Assembly: GCA_007693635.1 (NCBI GenBank) | Contig: REDE01000081.1 | Coordinates: 1-42,579, forward strand | Length of the DNA: 42,579 nucleotides | Origin: Flavobacteriales bacterium | Lineage (GTDB): Bacteria; Bacteroidota; Bacteroidia; Flavobacteriales; Schleiferiaceae | Direction: 5' to 3' | Shown here: in pieces, positions 20,360 through 29,032 of the stretch | Numbering within the stretch: position 1 is the stretch's first letter | Layout of the letters: each line of letters begins with the position of its first letter | Notes under the pieces: model-generated | Database searches by the model: none | Told to the model about the DNA's origin: nothing | The model's input: the letters and a program-made list of their open reading frames with translations, nothing else | Made by a program: the position numbers and the translations under genes

Positions 20360-20935
20360 ATGCTAAGTCGATTTGCAGATCAAAACTCATTCGAAGCCGG
20401 TTGTGACGAAGCGGGTAGGGGCTGTTTGGCTGGACCAGTGGTGGCTGCATCCGTTATTCTACCCCCTGATTACTATCATCCATTATTAAATGATTCCAAG
20501 CAAATTAGTGAGAAAAAACGCGATATTCTACGTTTTGAAATTGAGCGAGAAGCTATTTCTTGGGCCGTAGCTACGTGTACGCCAATCGAGATTGACCAAT
20601 TAAATATCCTTTGGGCCTCCGTTGAGGCGATGCATCGAGCGGTTGTGAAACTACCCCAACGTCCGGATATTCTACTTATTGACGGCAATCGCTTTAAGCA
20701 ATTTGAAGATATCCCACATCATTGTATGGTTAAGGGAGACGCGCGATTTCTGTCAATTGCGGCGGCTTCAATTTTGGCTAAAACGTATCGAGACGAAATA
20801 ATGCAGACCTTGGATTTGGAATTTCCACAATACCAATGGAAGAAGAATAAGGGTTATCCAACGAAAGATCACCGAGCAGCAATTGAACTTCACGGCGCGT
20901 GTATCCATCACCGCAAGACCTTTCGCTTGCTTTAA
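20360..20935 (+). CDS. rnhB: Ribonuclease HII
   Basis: Cuts RNA in RNA-DNA hybrids and removes single ribonucleotides built into DNA. The 191 residues match the family. The catalytic acids are D16 and E17 in GCDEAGRG, D108 in LLIDGN and D127 in VKGDARF; the [14 protein letters not shown] helix and HGYPTKDH-like GYPTKDH segment are present. It starts 2 bases after the glycosyltransferase and is the last gene of that run. It meets the large CotH-family gene tail to tail across 7 bases, with no terminator hairpin between. Confidence 0.96.
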   Translation: MLSRFADQNSFEAGCDEAGRGCLAGPVVAASVILPPDYYHPLLNDSKQISEKKRDILRFEIEREAISWAVATCTPIEIDQLNILWASVEAMHRAVVKLPQRPDILLIDGNRFKQFEDIPHHCMVKGDARFLSIAAASILAKTYRDEIMQTLDLEFPQYQWKKNKGYPTKDHRAAIELHGACIHHRKTFRLL

Positions 20936-20942
20936 TCCATCT

Positions 20943-23900
20943 TTACTGCAAAATACTTATCTTCTTTTGAAAAACGATTCCAGCGTTGTCATCGACAATT
21001 TGCAGTGTGTAGTTTCCTGAGGATAAGCCAGTTTTTATTTGTTGGATTTTTTTGTCTTTTAAATCCTGAATAAAAACAATCCTTCCTGAACCATCGATGA
21101 TGCGAATTTTTGCCACGATAAGGGGTTCCTCGGATTGCTCGACGAAAAAGAGATTTTTTGAAGGATTGGGATAAACACTTAGTCTTTCGTTTTCATCAAA
21201 TTCTTGATTCCCTATTCCCGAAATATTAACCGTTGCTTCAGCCAATCGTGTGCAGTTTCCATCCTGTATTTCCACTTCTACCAGTCCAACTCCATTAGAG
21301 CCCCACTGAACGGATATTTGTGGGGTGTTTTGGCCTGCAAGGAGACTTCCATTGCTTACATTCCAATCGTAGGTTGCTCCCGGAAAATGAGCCACATCGT
21401 AGCCGTTGGTTTCATTGGGAAGCACGGTAAGATTCCCGTTGATTCGTCCGCCACCGGTGCCCTCAATCATCGTTAAGGGTTCATGGGGAGCGGTTCCTTT
21501 AGAAATAATAATATCGTCGATACGGAGAAAGTCACGAGCACCTGAACTTTGGGTTAAACGTTCACCCGTGTGATAGTAGCGCCACATTAACTGTACGCAT
21601 TCTCGACCCATCAAAAAGGTTGGTAAAGCGTGGGGTCCAATAATTTCAGAATGATTGAAGTTTGCGTTACGTACGTATTCAACCGGATTCCCATTGGAGT
21701 CCAGCAGGTCGGTCCAAGGACCTCTTTCACCCAGTCTGTACTGTAATTTTATGCGATAGACGCGCGAGTTTGGTGTGACTGTGCCTCCCGTCCACTGTAC
21801 AAACCCGCGATTCATATTTTGCGTATTGAGGTGAACGAGCATGCCTCCAAGTCTTATGCCCGGATACCCTGGGTTGCCTTCGGCATTTCCGGTATTGATA
21901 AAACCAATTCCTTGACTATTTAGGCCCTCAATCCGTGTACGAGAACTCAAATTGTAAGCGCCATTGGTTATCCCTTCAATTGTGGCAGTATCTGACGGGT
22001 CATCTTCATCAAAGTACACAAATTCAGCGTAGGGTGGAAAGCTGCCTGGTGTGGCGTTGGCACTCCATGAGTCGAGCAGGTAGGGACAATCGGCCAAGGG
22101 ATACGTGGGTTGGATGCCACAAACTACACCCGTATCTGTCGAAAATACCGCTACGATGTTTGTGTCTACCGTAAGGTTAATGGTGAAGGGGTTATTAGTG
22201 ACTTGTGTGCCCCCGATATCCCAATGTGAAAATGCATAGCCAGGGTAGGGGTGGGCAATGAGTTCAATAGGATTGCTTTGGAAGTAAATTCCAGACCAAG
22301 GATATGGACTTTCAGGCACTCCTACCGTTGACCCTATAATTTCCAAAGTATTTACTTGTACATAGCCTTCAAGCGTATCGGAAACGTCTAGTTGTACTTG
22401 ATGCGCGGCCGGAAGTTGAAATTGACTCATCAAATGGACTCTGGCATGTCCAGGTCTTAAGTCTGCCCAATCTTTGATCAAATTCACATCGTCTAACCAA
22501 TCATTTACATCTGAATGATGCCCCCAGCGATCGATATGGTCGGGCATTTCGGGTAAGTAGAGTTGAGTCATACTATCTACCACTTGATGAACATGCGAGG
22601 GTAAAAAGCAAGAGTTCATCAAATCGGCATATCGATTTACGAAGTATCTTCGGTAGTTTTGGTTGGGCCACATATTTCTGAGCATGATTCCAACATCGCC
22701 ATTTACTCGAGCATGATTGAGGGTATTGTGATTGACCCCTGTTAAGCCATCATTCCATCCAAATCCAAAATCGGTGTCGTACATCAACCAGCGCCAGCGT
22801 CCGTCATGTCCTTGAGGTGCTCCAGGTGTAAAAGGAACCCGCTTTCTCCACCACTTGATGTTGTTTACCGGCCAGTCTGTATTTCTGGAAAATATCTCCG
22901 CAATAACATAATCGGTAAAATCCTCTACGTCAATTTGCGTTTCTACATGTGCAAAGAGCGAGTCGTTGCTCAGATTATTTCCAGCAATAAATGTCATGAA
23001 TTGGTTGAAGTGCAGCGGGTTTCCGTCGTTTGGTTGCCGGAATGGCGTTAAGAAGTCCAATTCATCAGGTGTTACCCCATACAGACGTTCAATGTAGTGT
23101 CTGTTTTGCCATTCGCGAAGATTGCTCACCCCCCAATATTCCCCATTGATAAACACTACGGCAGGTTCAGAGTGCTGAATATCAAATTTTAGGTGACCAA
23201 CCAAGTTCTGTATAAAGGCATCTCTAAAGATGGTGCTGGCTTCGTCGTTGCCGCTATTGCGCAGCAAAATACGCTGATAGCTGTTGTCGGTTCTTTTACT
23301 GAAAAGAGGATAGTTGATATCCGATTGACCGTACAAGCTTCGAGCGTAAAAGCGAAAGGTTTTTCTGCGTCGAGCTCTTGACCACCCTCCGTGAATGCGG
23401 GCGCCAACAAGTTGTCCGAATTCTTTTTGTCCTTGCTCGTTGAAGTACTCCAAGCCCATAGGGTATTCAAAGGCCATTCCGCTGCGGTGCCAATTGGCCG
23501 GACTATTTCCCTGGGCATTTGTTCCTGATGTGTTCCTCCAGTTTTCGAACATTGCACCGGCACAATAAAAGCAATCGAAATAATCGAACATAAGGTTTTC
23601 ATTGATGCTCAAGGAAATTACGGGCAATGTATATCTGTTTTGGACACTTGGACCAACAAAGTATGTCTCAGTCGCAATCGGACTTGAAATCGCATCTTGA
23701 CGAACAGCTATGGCTCGCACCACGGTTCCTTTATTCACGGGAAAACCGGGTAAGTAGGTAGGATTAAATTCGAAGGTTGAGGATTTGTTGCTGGTTCGAT
23801 TTGAACTGCTATTACGGTCGGTGATGCTCAAAGGCGATGAATACATAAACGACTGTATGCTATCCGTTAATGCTGGTCCATTTGGGCTATTAGCAAACTG

Positions 23901-24605
23901 CGGATACTGGTTTTTGTACGTATATGTTTGGGCGTTAATTCTGCTGGTATCTGGCTCACTGCCGTCGAGGGTATAAAAAATAGTAACGCCACTATCTAGC
24001 GAAGAGATGTTCAGTGTAAATCCCGAACTGTAAAAGCCCCCGACTTGCGAAAAAACTGGAGGTTGGAGTACGGTTGAGTATGGTGTAGATCCGTTATTGC
24101 TCATTCCAGGGGAGGCGGGTTGGAAGTATACCCAGTTTGCTGAACCATTCGGAAATCTTCCTTTAGAAACGTCGGTATTTTGTGGACCAAAACTTACGGA
24201 GTCAATGATGGTAGTTCCGTTAGGACTGGTGAGAATGACGTATTCGCCTTGACTGGCACTAAGGGAGAAGTTCATGTGATTCCCCCCCCTTGAGGTATCA
24301 CCACTGGCCCAAAAAAGAAGAAAGCCTCCGCCGCTGATGATCGTATTTGGCGGTATTTGATATTTTGTTAAATTATTCGGATTGTCGCTCAGGTAGAAAC
24401 CCCCAAGATCAATGGTAGTAGAGAGTCCATTATGCAATTCGATCCAATCTTCAAATTCACCAGCTATATCATTGATGGTAGAGGCGTTTGAGGCCATAAA
24501 TTCGTTGATATATACGGGAATGGTAGACTGTCCAAATGTCGAAAACCAATTTAGAGAAATGACGCAAATAAATAATAATGTAGTTTTCTTCGTAAAATAT
24601 CGCAT
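20943..24605 (-). CDS. Secreted CotH-family protein with lamin-tail and type IX sorting domains
   Basis: A 1,220-residue secreted protein. Order: signal peptide (1-25), lamin-tail domain (about 28-150, INEFMASN and DWIELHN), a chitobiase-C-terminal-like domain (about 185-320, TIFYTLDGSEPDTS), a CotH domain (about 320-690), a divergent InlB-like repeat (about 735-820, PGYAFSHWDIGG and VDTNIVAVFS), a long beta-rich part, and a type A C-terminal sorting domain (about 1138-1220, LSVYPNPS to YTLQIVDD). The CotH core keeps FINGEYWGVSNLRE and MYDTDFGFGW, whose Asp residues match metal-binding positions of the atypical CotH kinases. It should be exported through SprA to the surface. Whether it phosphorylates anything is unproven. 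Confidence 0.9.
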   Translation of the reverse strand: MRYFTKKTTLLFICVISLNWFSTFGQSTIPVYINEFMASNASTINDIAGEFEDWIELHNGLSTTIDLGGFYLSDNPNNLTKYQIPPNTIISGGGFLLFWASGDTSRGGNHMNFSLSASQGEYVILTSPNGTTIIDSVSFGPQNTDVSKGRFPNGSANWVYFQPASPGMSNNGSTPYSTVLQPPVFSQVGGFYSSGFTLNISSLDSGVTIFYTLDGSEPDTSRINAQTYTYKNQYPQFANSPNGPALTDSIQSFMYSSPLSITDRNSSSNRTSNKSSTFEFNPTYLPGFPVNKGTVVRAIAVRQDAISSPIATETYFVGPSVQNRYTLPVISLSINENLMFDYFDCFYCAGAMFENWRNTSGTNAQGNSPANWHRSGMAFEYPMGLEYFNEQGQKEFGQLVGARIHGGWSRARRRKTFRFYARSLYGQSDINYPLFSKRTDNSYQRILLRNSGNDEASTIFRDAFIQNLVGHLKFDIQHSEPAVVFINGEYWGVSNLREWQNRHYIERLYGVTPDELDFLTPFRQPNDGNPLHFNQFMTFIAGNNLSNDSLFAHVETQIDVEDFTDYVIAEIFSRNTDWPVNNIKWWRKRVPFTPGAPQGHDGRWRWLMYDTDFGFGWNDGLTGVNHNTLNHARVNGDVGIMLRNMWPNQNYRRYFVNRYADLMNSCFLPSHVHQVVDSMTQLYLPEMPDHIDRWGHHSDVNDWLDDVNLIKDWADLRPGHARVHLMSQFQLPAAHQVQLDVSDTLEGYVQVNTLEIIGSTVGVPESPYPWSGIYFQSNPIELIAHPYPGYAFSHWDIGGTQVTNNPFTINLTVDTNIVAVFSTDTGVVCGIQPTYPLADCPYLLDSWSANATPGSFPPYAEFVYFDEDDPSDTATIEGITNGAYNLSSRTRIEGLNSQGIGFINTGNAEGNPGYPGIRLGGMLVHLNTQNMNRGFVQWTGGTVTPNSRVYRIKLQYRLGERGPWTDLLDSNGNPVEYVRNANFNHSEIIGPHALPTFLMGRECVQLMWRYYHTGERLTQSSGARDFLRIDDIIISKGTAPHEPLTMIEGTGGGRINGNLTVLPNETNGYDVAHFPGATYDWNVSNGSLLAGQNTPQISVQWGSNGVGLVEVEIQDGNCTRLAEATVNISGIGNQEFDENERLSVYPNPSKNLFFVEQSEEPLIVAKIRIIDGSGRIVFIQDLKDKKIQQIKTGLSSGNYTLQIVDDNAGIVFQKKISILQ

Positions 24606-24726
24606 TTGCTTTGTTATGAATTTAAGACGCTGTAAAATTAAGACTGCAGGTAGGTTTTACCAAACCAATTTGCGCAGTTTTCGCAATACAATCTAATTAC
24701 TAGCAATGAAATAACGAATGGATTCG

Positions 24727-24734
24727 TATATTTG
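24727..24734 (+). promoter_or_regulatory. -7 box for the MarR gene
   Basis: TATATTTG, an exact consensus match, 19 bases before the ATG at 24753. The 147-base gap shared with the divergent CotH gene shows no exact box on the minus strand. Confidence 0.5.
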
Positions 24735-24752
24735 TTGGAATGATATTATACA

Positions 24753-25205
24753 ATGAAGCCGGAAGAAACGATTGACTTTCAAATTAAGTTGGCTTGGCAA
24801 AGCATAGGTCGACTTTACAATACTGTCGCGGAACAGTATGGAACAACTTGGGCAACGGGAAATGTCCTTTTAGCAATAGACTCTGAAAAGGGGACTCCCG
24901 TGACGCATTTAGGGCCGAAAATAGGACTTGAAGCCACAAGTTTGAGTAGAATTTTAAGGACTTTAGAGGAACGAGACCTCATTACTCGAAAACCCGATAT
25001 TGTAGATCGCCGACGCGTATTGGTTCAACTTACAGCGGAAGGCTTAAAGCGCCGTCAAGACGCAAAACAGGCGGTTATTTCGTTTAATAACCGCCTGCGT
25101 AAATGTTTAGGAAATAGAGAATTCGAGCGTTGTTTAAATCATTTATCCAAACTTAATGAGGTGTTTGATAATGATGAAATGGAGGGCTTTAACGCCCTTC
25201 CTTAA
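24753..25205 (+). CDS. MarR-family transcription regulator
   Basis: A 150-residue winged-helix regulator, normal length for MarR. Helices for dimer contact flank the DNA-binding core (about residues 50-105), with the recognition part ATSLSRILRTLEERDLITR and the wing VDRRRVLVQLTAEG, whose D-x-R motif is typical. MarR proteins usually repress nearby genes until a small phenolic or lipid ligand binds. Candidates are its own promoter and the divergent CotH gene; the convergent POT gene has its promoter far away. The ligand is unknown. Its stop codon overlaps that of the POT gene in a shared TTAA. Confidence 0.92.
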   Translation: MKPEETIDFQIKLAWQSIGRLYNTVAEQYGTTWATGNVLLAIDSEKGTPVTHLGPKIGLEATSLSRILRTLEERDLITRKPDIVDRRRVLVQLTAEGLKRRQDAKQAVISFNNRLRKCLGNREFERCLNHLSKLNEVFDNDEMEGFNALP

Positions 25206-27106
25206 CGAACGCCATTCATCATTTTCAACAGCTTTTTGCTGATGAAGAAAAGGATAACCGAGGCTCCACCGGCCATGAATACGAAAATCATGAAAAAGTC
25301 GTAGAGTGTGTTGATTTTAAATCCGGCAAATTTTGGTTTTTCGGGTTGAAGATTCCACTGTTGAAGATTTTTTTCACCATCAAGTTCGCGTATTAGGTAA
25401 AACGTTTTTCCGTCAGAACTTATTCCGTAAGTAAAACGACCGAGATCATCCTGTACGTCGCAGATTTTGCTTTTACTTTCTTCGAGTTCTTCCGCAGTAA
25501 GCATTAGTTTATTTTCTTTTAGTACCCTTAGCGCTTTGTAGACTTCAAAATCCACGGGCAATACTTCTGCGGCAATGCCGGTTACCCGGTCCTTGTCGAT
25601 TGATACATCAGAAAATACAGGAGCGACTTCTATATCAGTAACTATATCATCATACCATACAAATGTGCTTTCGTCAATTACTTGATCGTTAACTGCGTAT
25701 ACTTGCTCACGCTTTTGTTCTTCGGGGTAGAGTCCACTTAGAATTCCGGCGAACTTATTTGCTGTAGCAATTGCCATAAACCACACGCCCATTAGCAATG
25801 AGGTGAATTTTGCTGGTGAAAGCTTTACGACCATTGAAAGACCAATTGGCGAAAGTGACAATTCCCCCATTGTGTGCAGGAAATACAAGCCAACCAACCA
25901 CATCATACTAACTTTCACATCAGGATCGATGCCTTTTACGCCAAAAGCAATAAACAAGTAACCGATGGCTAAAAGGAATAATCCGATTGATTGTTTATAC
26001 GGGGACGCAGGTTCCATACCTTTTTCACCTAATTTTACCCATAACCACGCAACAATTGGAGCAAAGATCACGATAAAAGCCGCGTTGAACGACTGGAAAT
26101 AACTTGCGGGCATAGTCCACCCAAAAACGTTGCGATTGGTTTGTTCTTCAGCGAAGAACGTAAGTGATACCCCAGCTTGTTCAAATGCTGACCAGAAAAA
26201 TATGACGAAGACCGCACATATATAAATTACACCAATTCGTTCTTTTTCGATTCGGGTAAGCGTCTTGTCGAGAATAATGCTCAAAGGAGCCATTATGGTT
26301 ACCGAGAACATCACCGAACCGATGAAGTCAAATTCTACAATCGAGTAGAAGAAATAGAAAAGACTGATAGCCAAAACCACATAAAGCAAGATTTGATTCC
26401 AGTTGACTTTTGCCTGAAACTCCCCGGCAGCCTTTTTTTCGCGAATAGGGGGGAGTCCAACGGCTTTTCCTTCGGGGGTAACAATGTATTTGTTTTTCAG
26501 AAGTTCAAAAGTTACAATCGCGATGAGCATTCCGATTGCGGCTGCGAGAAAACCCCATTTAAAGTCCGACGGACACCCCGTATCTCCGAGTCCACCTGCA
26601 ACCAATGGAGCGACCATTGCCCCCAAATTGATACCCATGTAGAAAATGGTCATCGCTGAATCTAAGCGATTGTCGTTTTGGGGATATAATTGCCCTACCA
26701 TGGTGGAAATATTAGGCTTGAAGAATCCATTTCCAAAAATTAAAAAGCCCAGACCTCCATAGAAAAAGAAGTGTGCCAGACTAAATCCATCGGGAGCTTG
26801 GGCAATTTGTTCGTACATAACCGCACTGCCAAAGAGCATGAACTGGCCAATTGCCATCATGATGCCACCCCAGAATATCGATTTTCGATTGCCCCAATAT
26901 TTATCGGCCACGTACCCTCCTAAAAGAGGAGTGAGATAAACAAGTCCGGTATAATTACCGTAAATGGTAGACGCTAATGCCTTGTCAAACAGCAATGCTT
27001 TGATCATAAAAAGGGAGAAAATCGCCCGCATGCCGTAATAGCTAAAGCGTTCCCACATTTCCGTTACGAATAGTACATAGAGTCCCTTAGGATGTGATTG
27101 AGCCAT
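25202..27106 (-). CDS. Proton-dependent oligopeptide transporter (POT/PTR2)
   Basis: A 634-residue inner-membrane transporter of the major facilitator superfamily that brings in di- and tripeptides with protons. The PTR2 signature EMWERFSYYGMRA is at about residues 16-28 with the ExxER motif, and GNGFFKPNISTMVGQLY matches the second family signature. There are about 14 membrane segments. A polar block of about 130 residues (about 462-593), rich in Asp and Glu, separates two late helices and is probably periplasmic; this is more than in standard E. coli members. It overlaps the MarR gene by four bases at the stop codons. The substrate class is well supported, the exact peptides are not. Confidence 0.93.
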   Translation of the reverse strand: MAQSHPKGLYVLFVTEMWERFSYYGMRAIFSLFMIKALLFDKALASTIYGNYTGLVYLTPLLGGYVADKYWGNRKSIFWGGIMMAIGQFMLFGSAVMYEQIAQAPDGFSLAHFFFYGGLGFLIFGNGFFKPNISTMVGQLYPQNDNRLDSAMTIFYMGINLGAMVAPLVAGGLGDTGCPSDFKWGFLAAAIGMLIAIVTFELLKNKYIVTPEGKAVGLPPIREKKAAGEFQAKVNWNQILLYVVLAISLFYFFYSIVEFDFIGSVMFSVTIMAPLSIILDKTLTRIEKERIGVIYICAVFVIFFWSAFEQAGVSLTFFAEEQTNRNVFGWTMPASYFQSFNAAFIVIFAPIVAWLWVKLGEKGMEPASPYKQSIGLFLLAIGYLFIAFGVKGIDPDVKVSMMWLVGLYFLHTMGELSLSPIGLSMVVKLSPAKFTSLLMGVWFMAIATANKFAGILSGLYPEEQKREQVYAVNDQVIDESTFVWYDDIVTDIEVAPVFSDVSIDKDRVTGIAAEVLPVDFEVYKALRVLKENKLMLTAEELEESKSKICDVQDDLGRFTYGISSDGKTFYLIRELDGEKNLQQWNLQPEKPKFAGFKINTLYDFFMIFVFMAGGASVILFFISKKLLKMMNGVR

Positions 27107-27190
27107 GTAAATGTGTATTTATGAAATATAAAAGTTACAATGATTTTTTCGAGGCCGAAAGTATGAAAAAAATATCACTCTACTGCACTG

Positions 27191-27198
27191 TATCTTTG
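27191..27198 (+). promoter_or_regulatory. -7 box for mtaB
   Basis: TATCTTTG, an exact consensus match, 28 bases before the mtaB ATG at 27226. Confidence 0.55.
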
Positions 27199-27225
27199 CC
27201 GATCTTAAATAATGATTGTGCATAG

Positions 27226-28545
27226 ATGGGGGTAGCTGCCAAACATACCGTTGCTTTTCACACTTTAGGGTGTAAGCTTAATTTTTCTGAAACCAGTGCT
27301 ATAGCTCGTAACCTCAGTGATGAAGGGTATAATAAAGTAGACTTTGATCAGTCGGCGGATGTATACGTTATCAATACTTGTTCGGTTACCGAAAATGCCG
27401 ATCGAGAATGCAAATTGTGGGTTAATCGGGCACAAAAAGCCAATCCCGATGGATTCGTGGTCGTGGTAGGCTGCTATGCGCAACTTAAACCCGAGGAAAT
27501 AGCTGCCTTTAAAGGGGTGGATTTGGTTTTGGGGGCTACTGAAAAGTTTAATATTGGCCACTACCTGCACGATCTTACAAAAAGAGAGTCGGGGACTGTT
27601 CATTCATGTGAAATCAATGAAGCAGATTTTTTTGTAGGCAGTTATTCGGTGGGTGATCGCACTCGAGCATTTTTAAAAGTACAAGACGGCTGTGATTATA
27701 AATGTACCTATTGCACTATTCCATTGGCAAGGGGCATTTCGCGAAGTGCTCCCCTAGAGCAAGTCGTAGCGCAAGCAAAAGAAATTGTTGATCAGGGAAT
27801 TAAGGAGATTGTGCTCACGGGCGTTAACACCGGAGACTATGGCAAAGGCGAGTTTGGTAATAAAAAACACGAACATACCTTCTATGATTTGGTGCGGGCC
27901 TTGGATCTGGTGGAGGGCGCAGATCGGATACGTATTTCCTCCATTGAGCCCAATTTACTTCATCAAGATGTCATTGATTTTGTCGCTACTTCAAAGCGTT
28001 TTGTGCCGCATTTTCACATACCCTTGCAGTCAGGCTCTAACGAGATTCTCGGAAAAATGAAGCGTCGTTATCGTCGTGAACTCTACATTGATCGGGTGTC
28101 ACGTATTCTTGAAAAAATGCCTGATGCGGCGATTGGAGTCGATGTAATTGTTGGCTTTCCCGGTGAGACTGAAGAGCATTTTTTGGAGACCTACCAATTT
28201 CTCAATACCTTACCCGTAGCTTACTTTCACGTGTTTACCTATTCAGAACGCGTCAATACCGAGGCGGCAACAATGGAAAATCCAGTGCCAATTCCCGAGC
28301 GAAAACGCAGAAATAAACTTCTTCGTGGTTTGTCGGCTAAGAAACGCCGAGCTTTCTACGAAAATCACATAGGAACCAAACGACGAGTGCTTTTTGAAGA
28401 TGAAAACAAAGATGGATATATTCTAGGCTACACCGACAATTATATTCGAGTAAAAACATTTTGGGATCCTTCGTTGGCAAACTCAGTACATTTCGCCCAT
28501 CTCGAGGCTATCCAACCTGATGGAGTAGTTAAGGTTTGTCTTTAA
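27226..28545 (+). CDS. mtaB: tRNA t6A37 methylthiotransferase MtaB
   Basis: MtaB adds a methylthio group to t6A at position 37 of tRNAs that read ANN codons. The 439 residues show the three methylthiotransferase domains: an N-terminal domain with cluster cysteines in TLGCKLN, NTCSVT and VVGCYAQ, the radical SAM core with CDYKCTYC at about 152-159, and a C-terminal TRAM-like RNA-binding domain from about residue 380. The GCKLN form and the HFHIPLQSGSNEIL segment separate MtaB from MiaB and RimO. The start at 27226 follows a -7 box at 27191-27198. It is a single-gene unit in the gap after POT. Confidence 0.95.
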   Translation: MGVAAKHTVAFHTLGCKLNFSETSAIARNLSDEGYNKVDFDQSADVYVINTCSVTENADRECKLWVNRAQKANPDGFVVVVGCYAQLKPEEIAAFKGVDLVLGATEKFNIGHYLHDLTKRESGTVHSCEINEADFFVGSYSVGDRTRAFLKVQDGCDYKCTYCTIPLARGISRSAPLEQVVAQAKEIVDQGIKEIVLTGVNTGDYGKGEFGNKKHEHTFYDLVRALDLVEGADRIRISSIEPNLLHQDVIDFVATSKRFVPHFHIPLQSGSNEILGKMKRRYRRELYIDRVSRILEKMPDAAIGVDVIVGFPGETEEHFLETYQFLNTLPVAYFHVFTYSERVNTEAATMENPVPIPERKRRNKLLRGLSAKKRRAFYENHIGTKRRVLFEDENKDGYILGYTDNYIRVKTFWDPSLANSVHFAHLEAIQPDGVVKVCL

Positions 28546-28550
28546 CCGAG

Positions 28551-28587
28551 GCCTAGTGATGCTTTGTTTGGCATGAGCTCTAGGGGC
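28551..28587 (+). other. Weak hairpin after mtaB
   Basis: Outer CCTAG/CTAGG and inner ATGC/GCAT pairs with an uneven internal loop, followed by a T-rich but broken stretch. It may be a poor terminator for mtaB. The rest of the 169-base gap up to 28715 shows only the promoter of the next gene. Confidence 0.25.
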
Positions 28588-28680
28588 TTGTTTATAAATT
28601 AATCACGCGGATTTCTTAAGTCGATTTTCCGCTCGTGAAAATGCAGCATCCTCATCGAGATGTTAAATTCTTAATTCTCC

Positions 28681-28710
28681 TTGTCACCTTGCTTTTATGA
28701 TGTAATTTTG
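28681..28710 (+). promoter_or_regulatory. Promoter TTG-N19-TAnnTTTG, near-leaderless
   Basis: TTG at 28681-28683 and TAATTTTG at 28703-28710 with 19 bases between, a full match to the Bacteroidota consensus. The ATG at 28715 is only 5 bases after the box, so the transcript should begin at or within a base or two of the start codon. Confidence 0.7.
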
Positions 28711-28714
28711 AAGT

Positions 28715-29020
28715 ATGTACGCGCTCATACGACAATATAAAATAAATCCCATTTTTGAAGCAGACTTTATTCGTGACTGGAAAAAGTTAGCGGAAGCTTA
28801 TCGTACGTATTCAGAATTCAAAGAGATTCGTTTTCATCGCGAATTGCCAAACACATACATCAGTTATGAATGTTGGCGCAGTCGTGAGGATTTTGAACGT
28901 ATTATGAATGACGATAACGGTGTTATTCGCCCCCTTGTCGACGGTGTACATCGACACTGCAATCGGGTTAATTTGTTACACCATATGGATTTAATCGATT
29001 TAAAAGATCGGGTGCATTGA
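28715..29020 (+). CDS. Small ABM-like (dimeric alpha-beta barrel) protein
   Basis: A 101-residue soluble protein. The pattern, an opening strand MYALIRQYKI, a helix FIRDWKKLAEAYRTY, strands around IRFHRE and TYISYECWRSREDFERIM, fits the antibiotic-biosynthesis-monooxygenase-like fold in which two chains form a barrel. Such proteins include heme-degrading and quinol monooxygenases but many have no known reaction. No signal peptide or membrane segment. It precedes the inositol monophosphatase gene by 12 bases, so the two are probably cotranscribed. The fold is likely, the function unknown. Confidence 0.7.
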   Translation: MYALIRQYKINPIFEADFIRDWKKLAEAYRTYSEFKEIRFHRELPNTYISYECWRSREDFERIMNDDNGVIRPLVDGVHRHCNRVNLLHHMDLIDLKDRVH

Positions 29021-29032
29021 ATAATACTTTTT

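Noticed and set aside
28546-28714. Possible RNA gene in the gap after mtaB
   Set aside because: Only a weak, uneven hairpin and the promoter of the next gene are seen; no tRNA-like fold or conserved motif.
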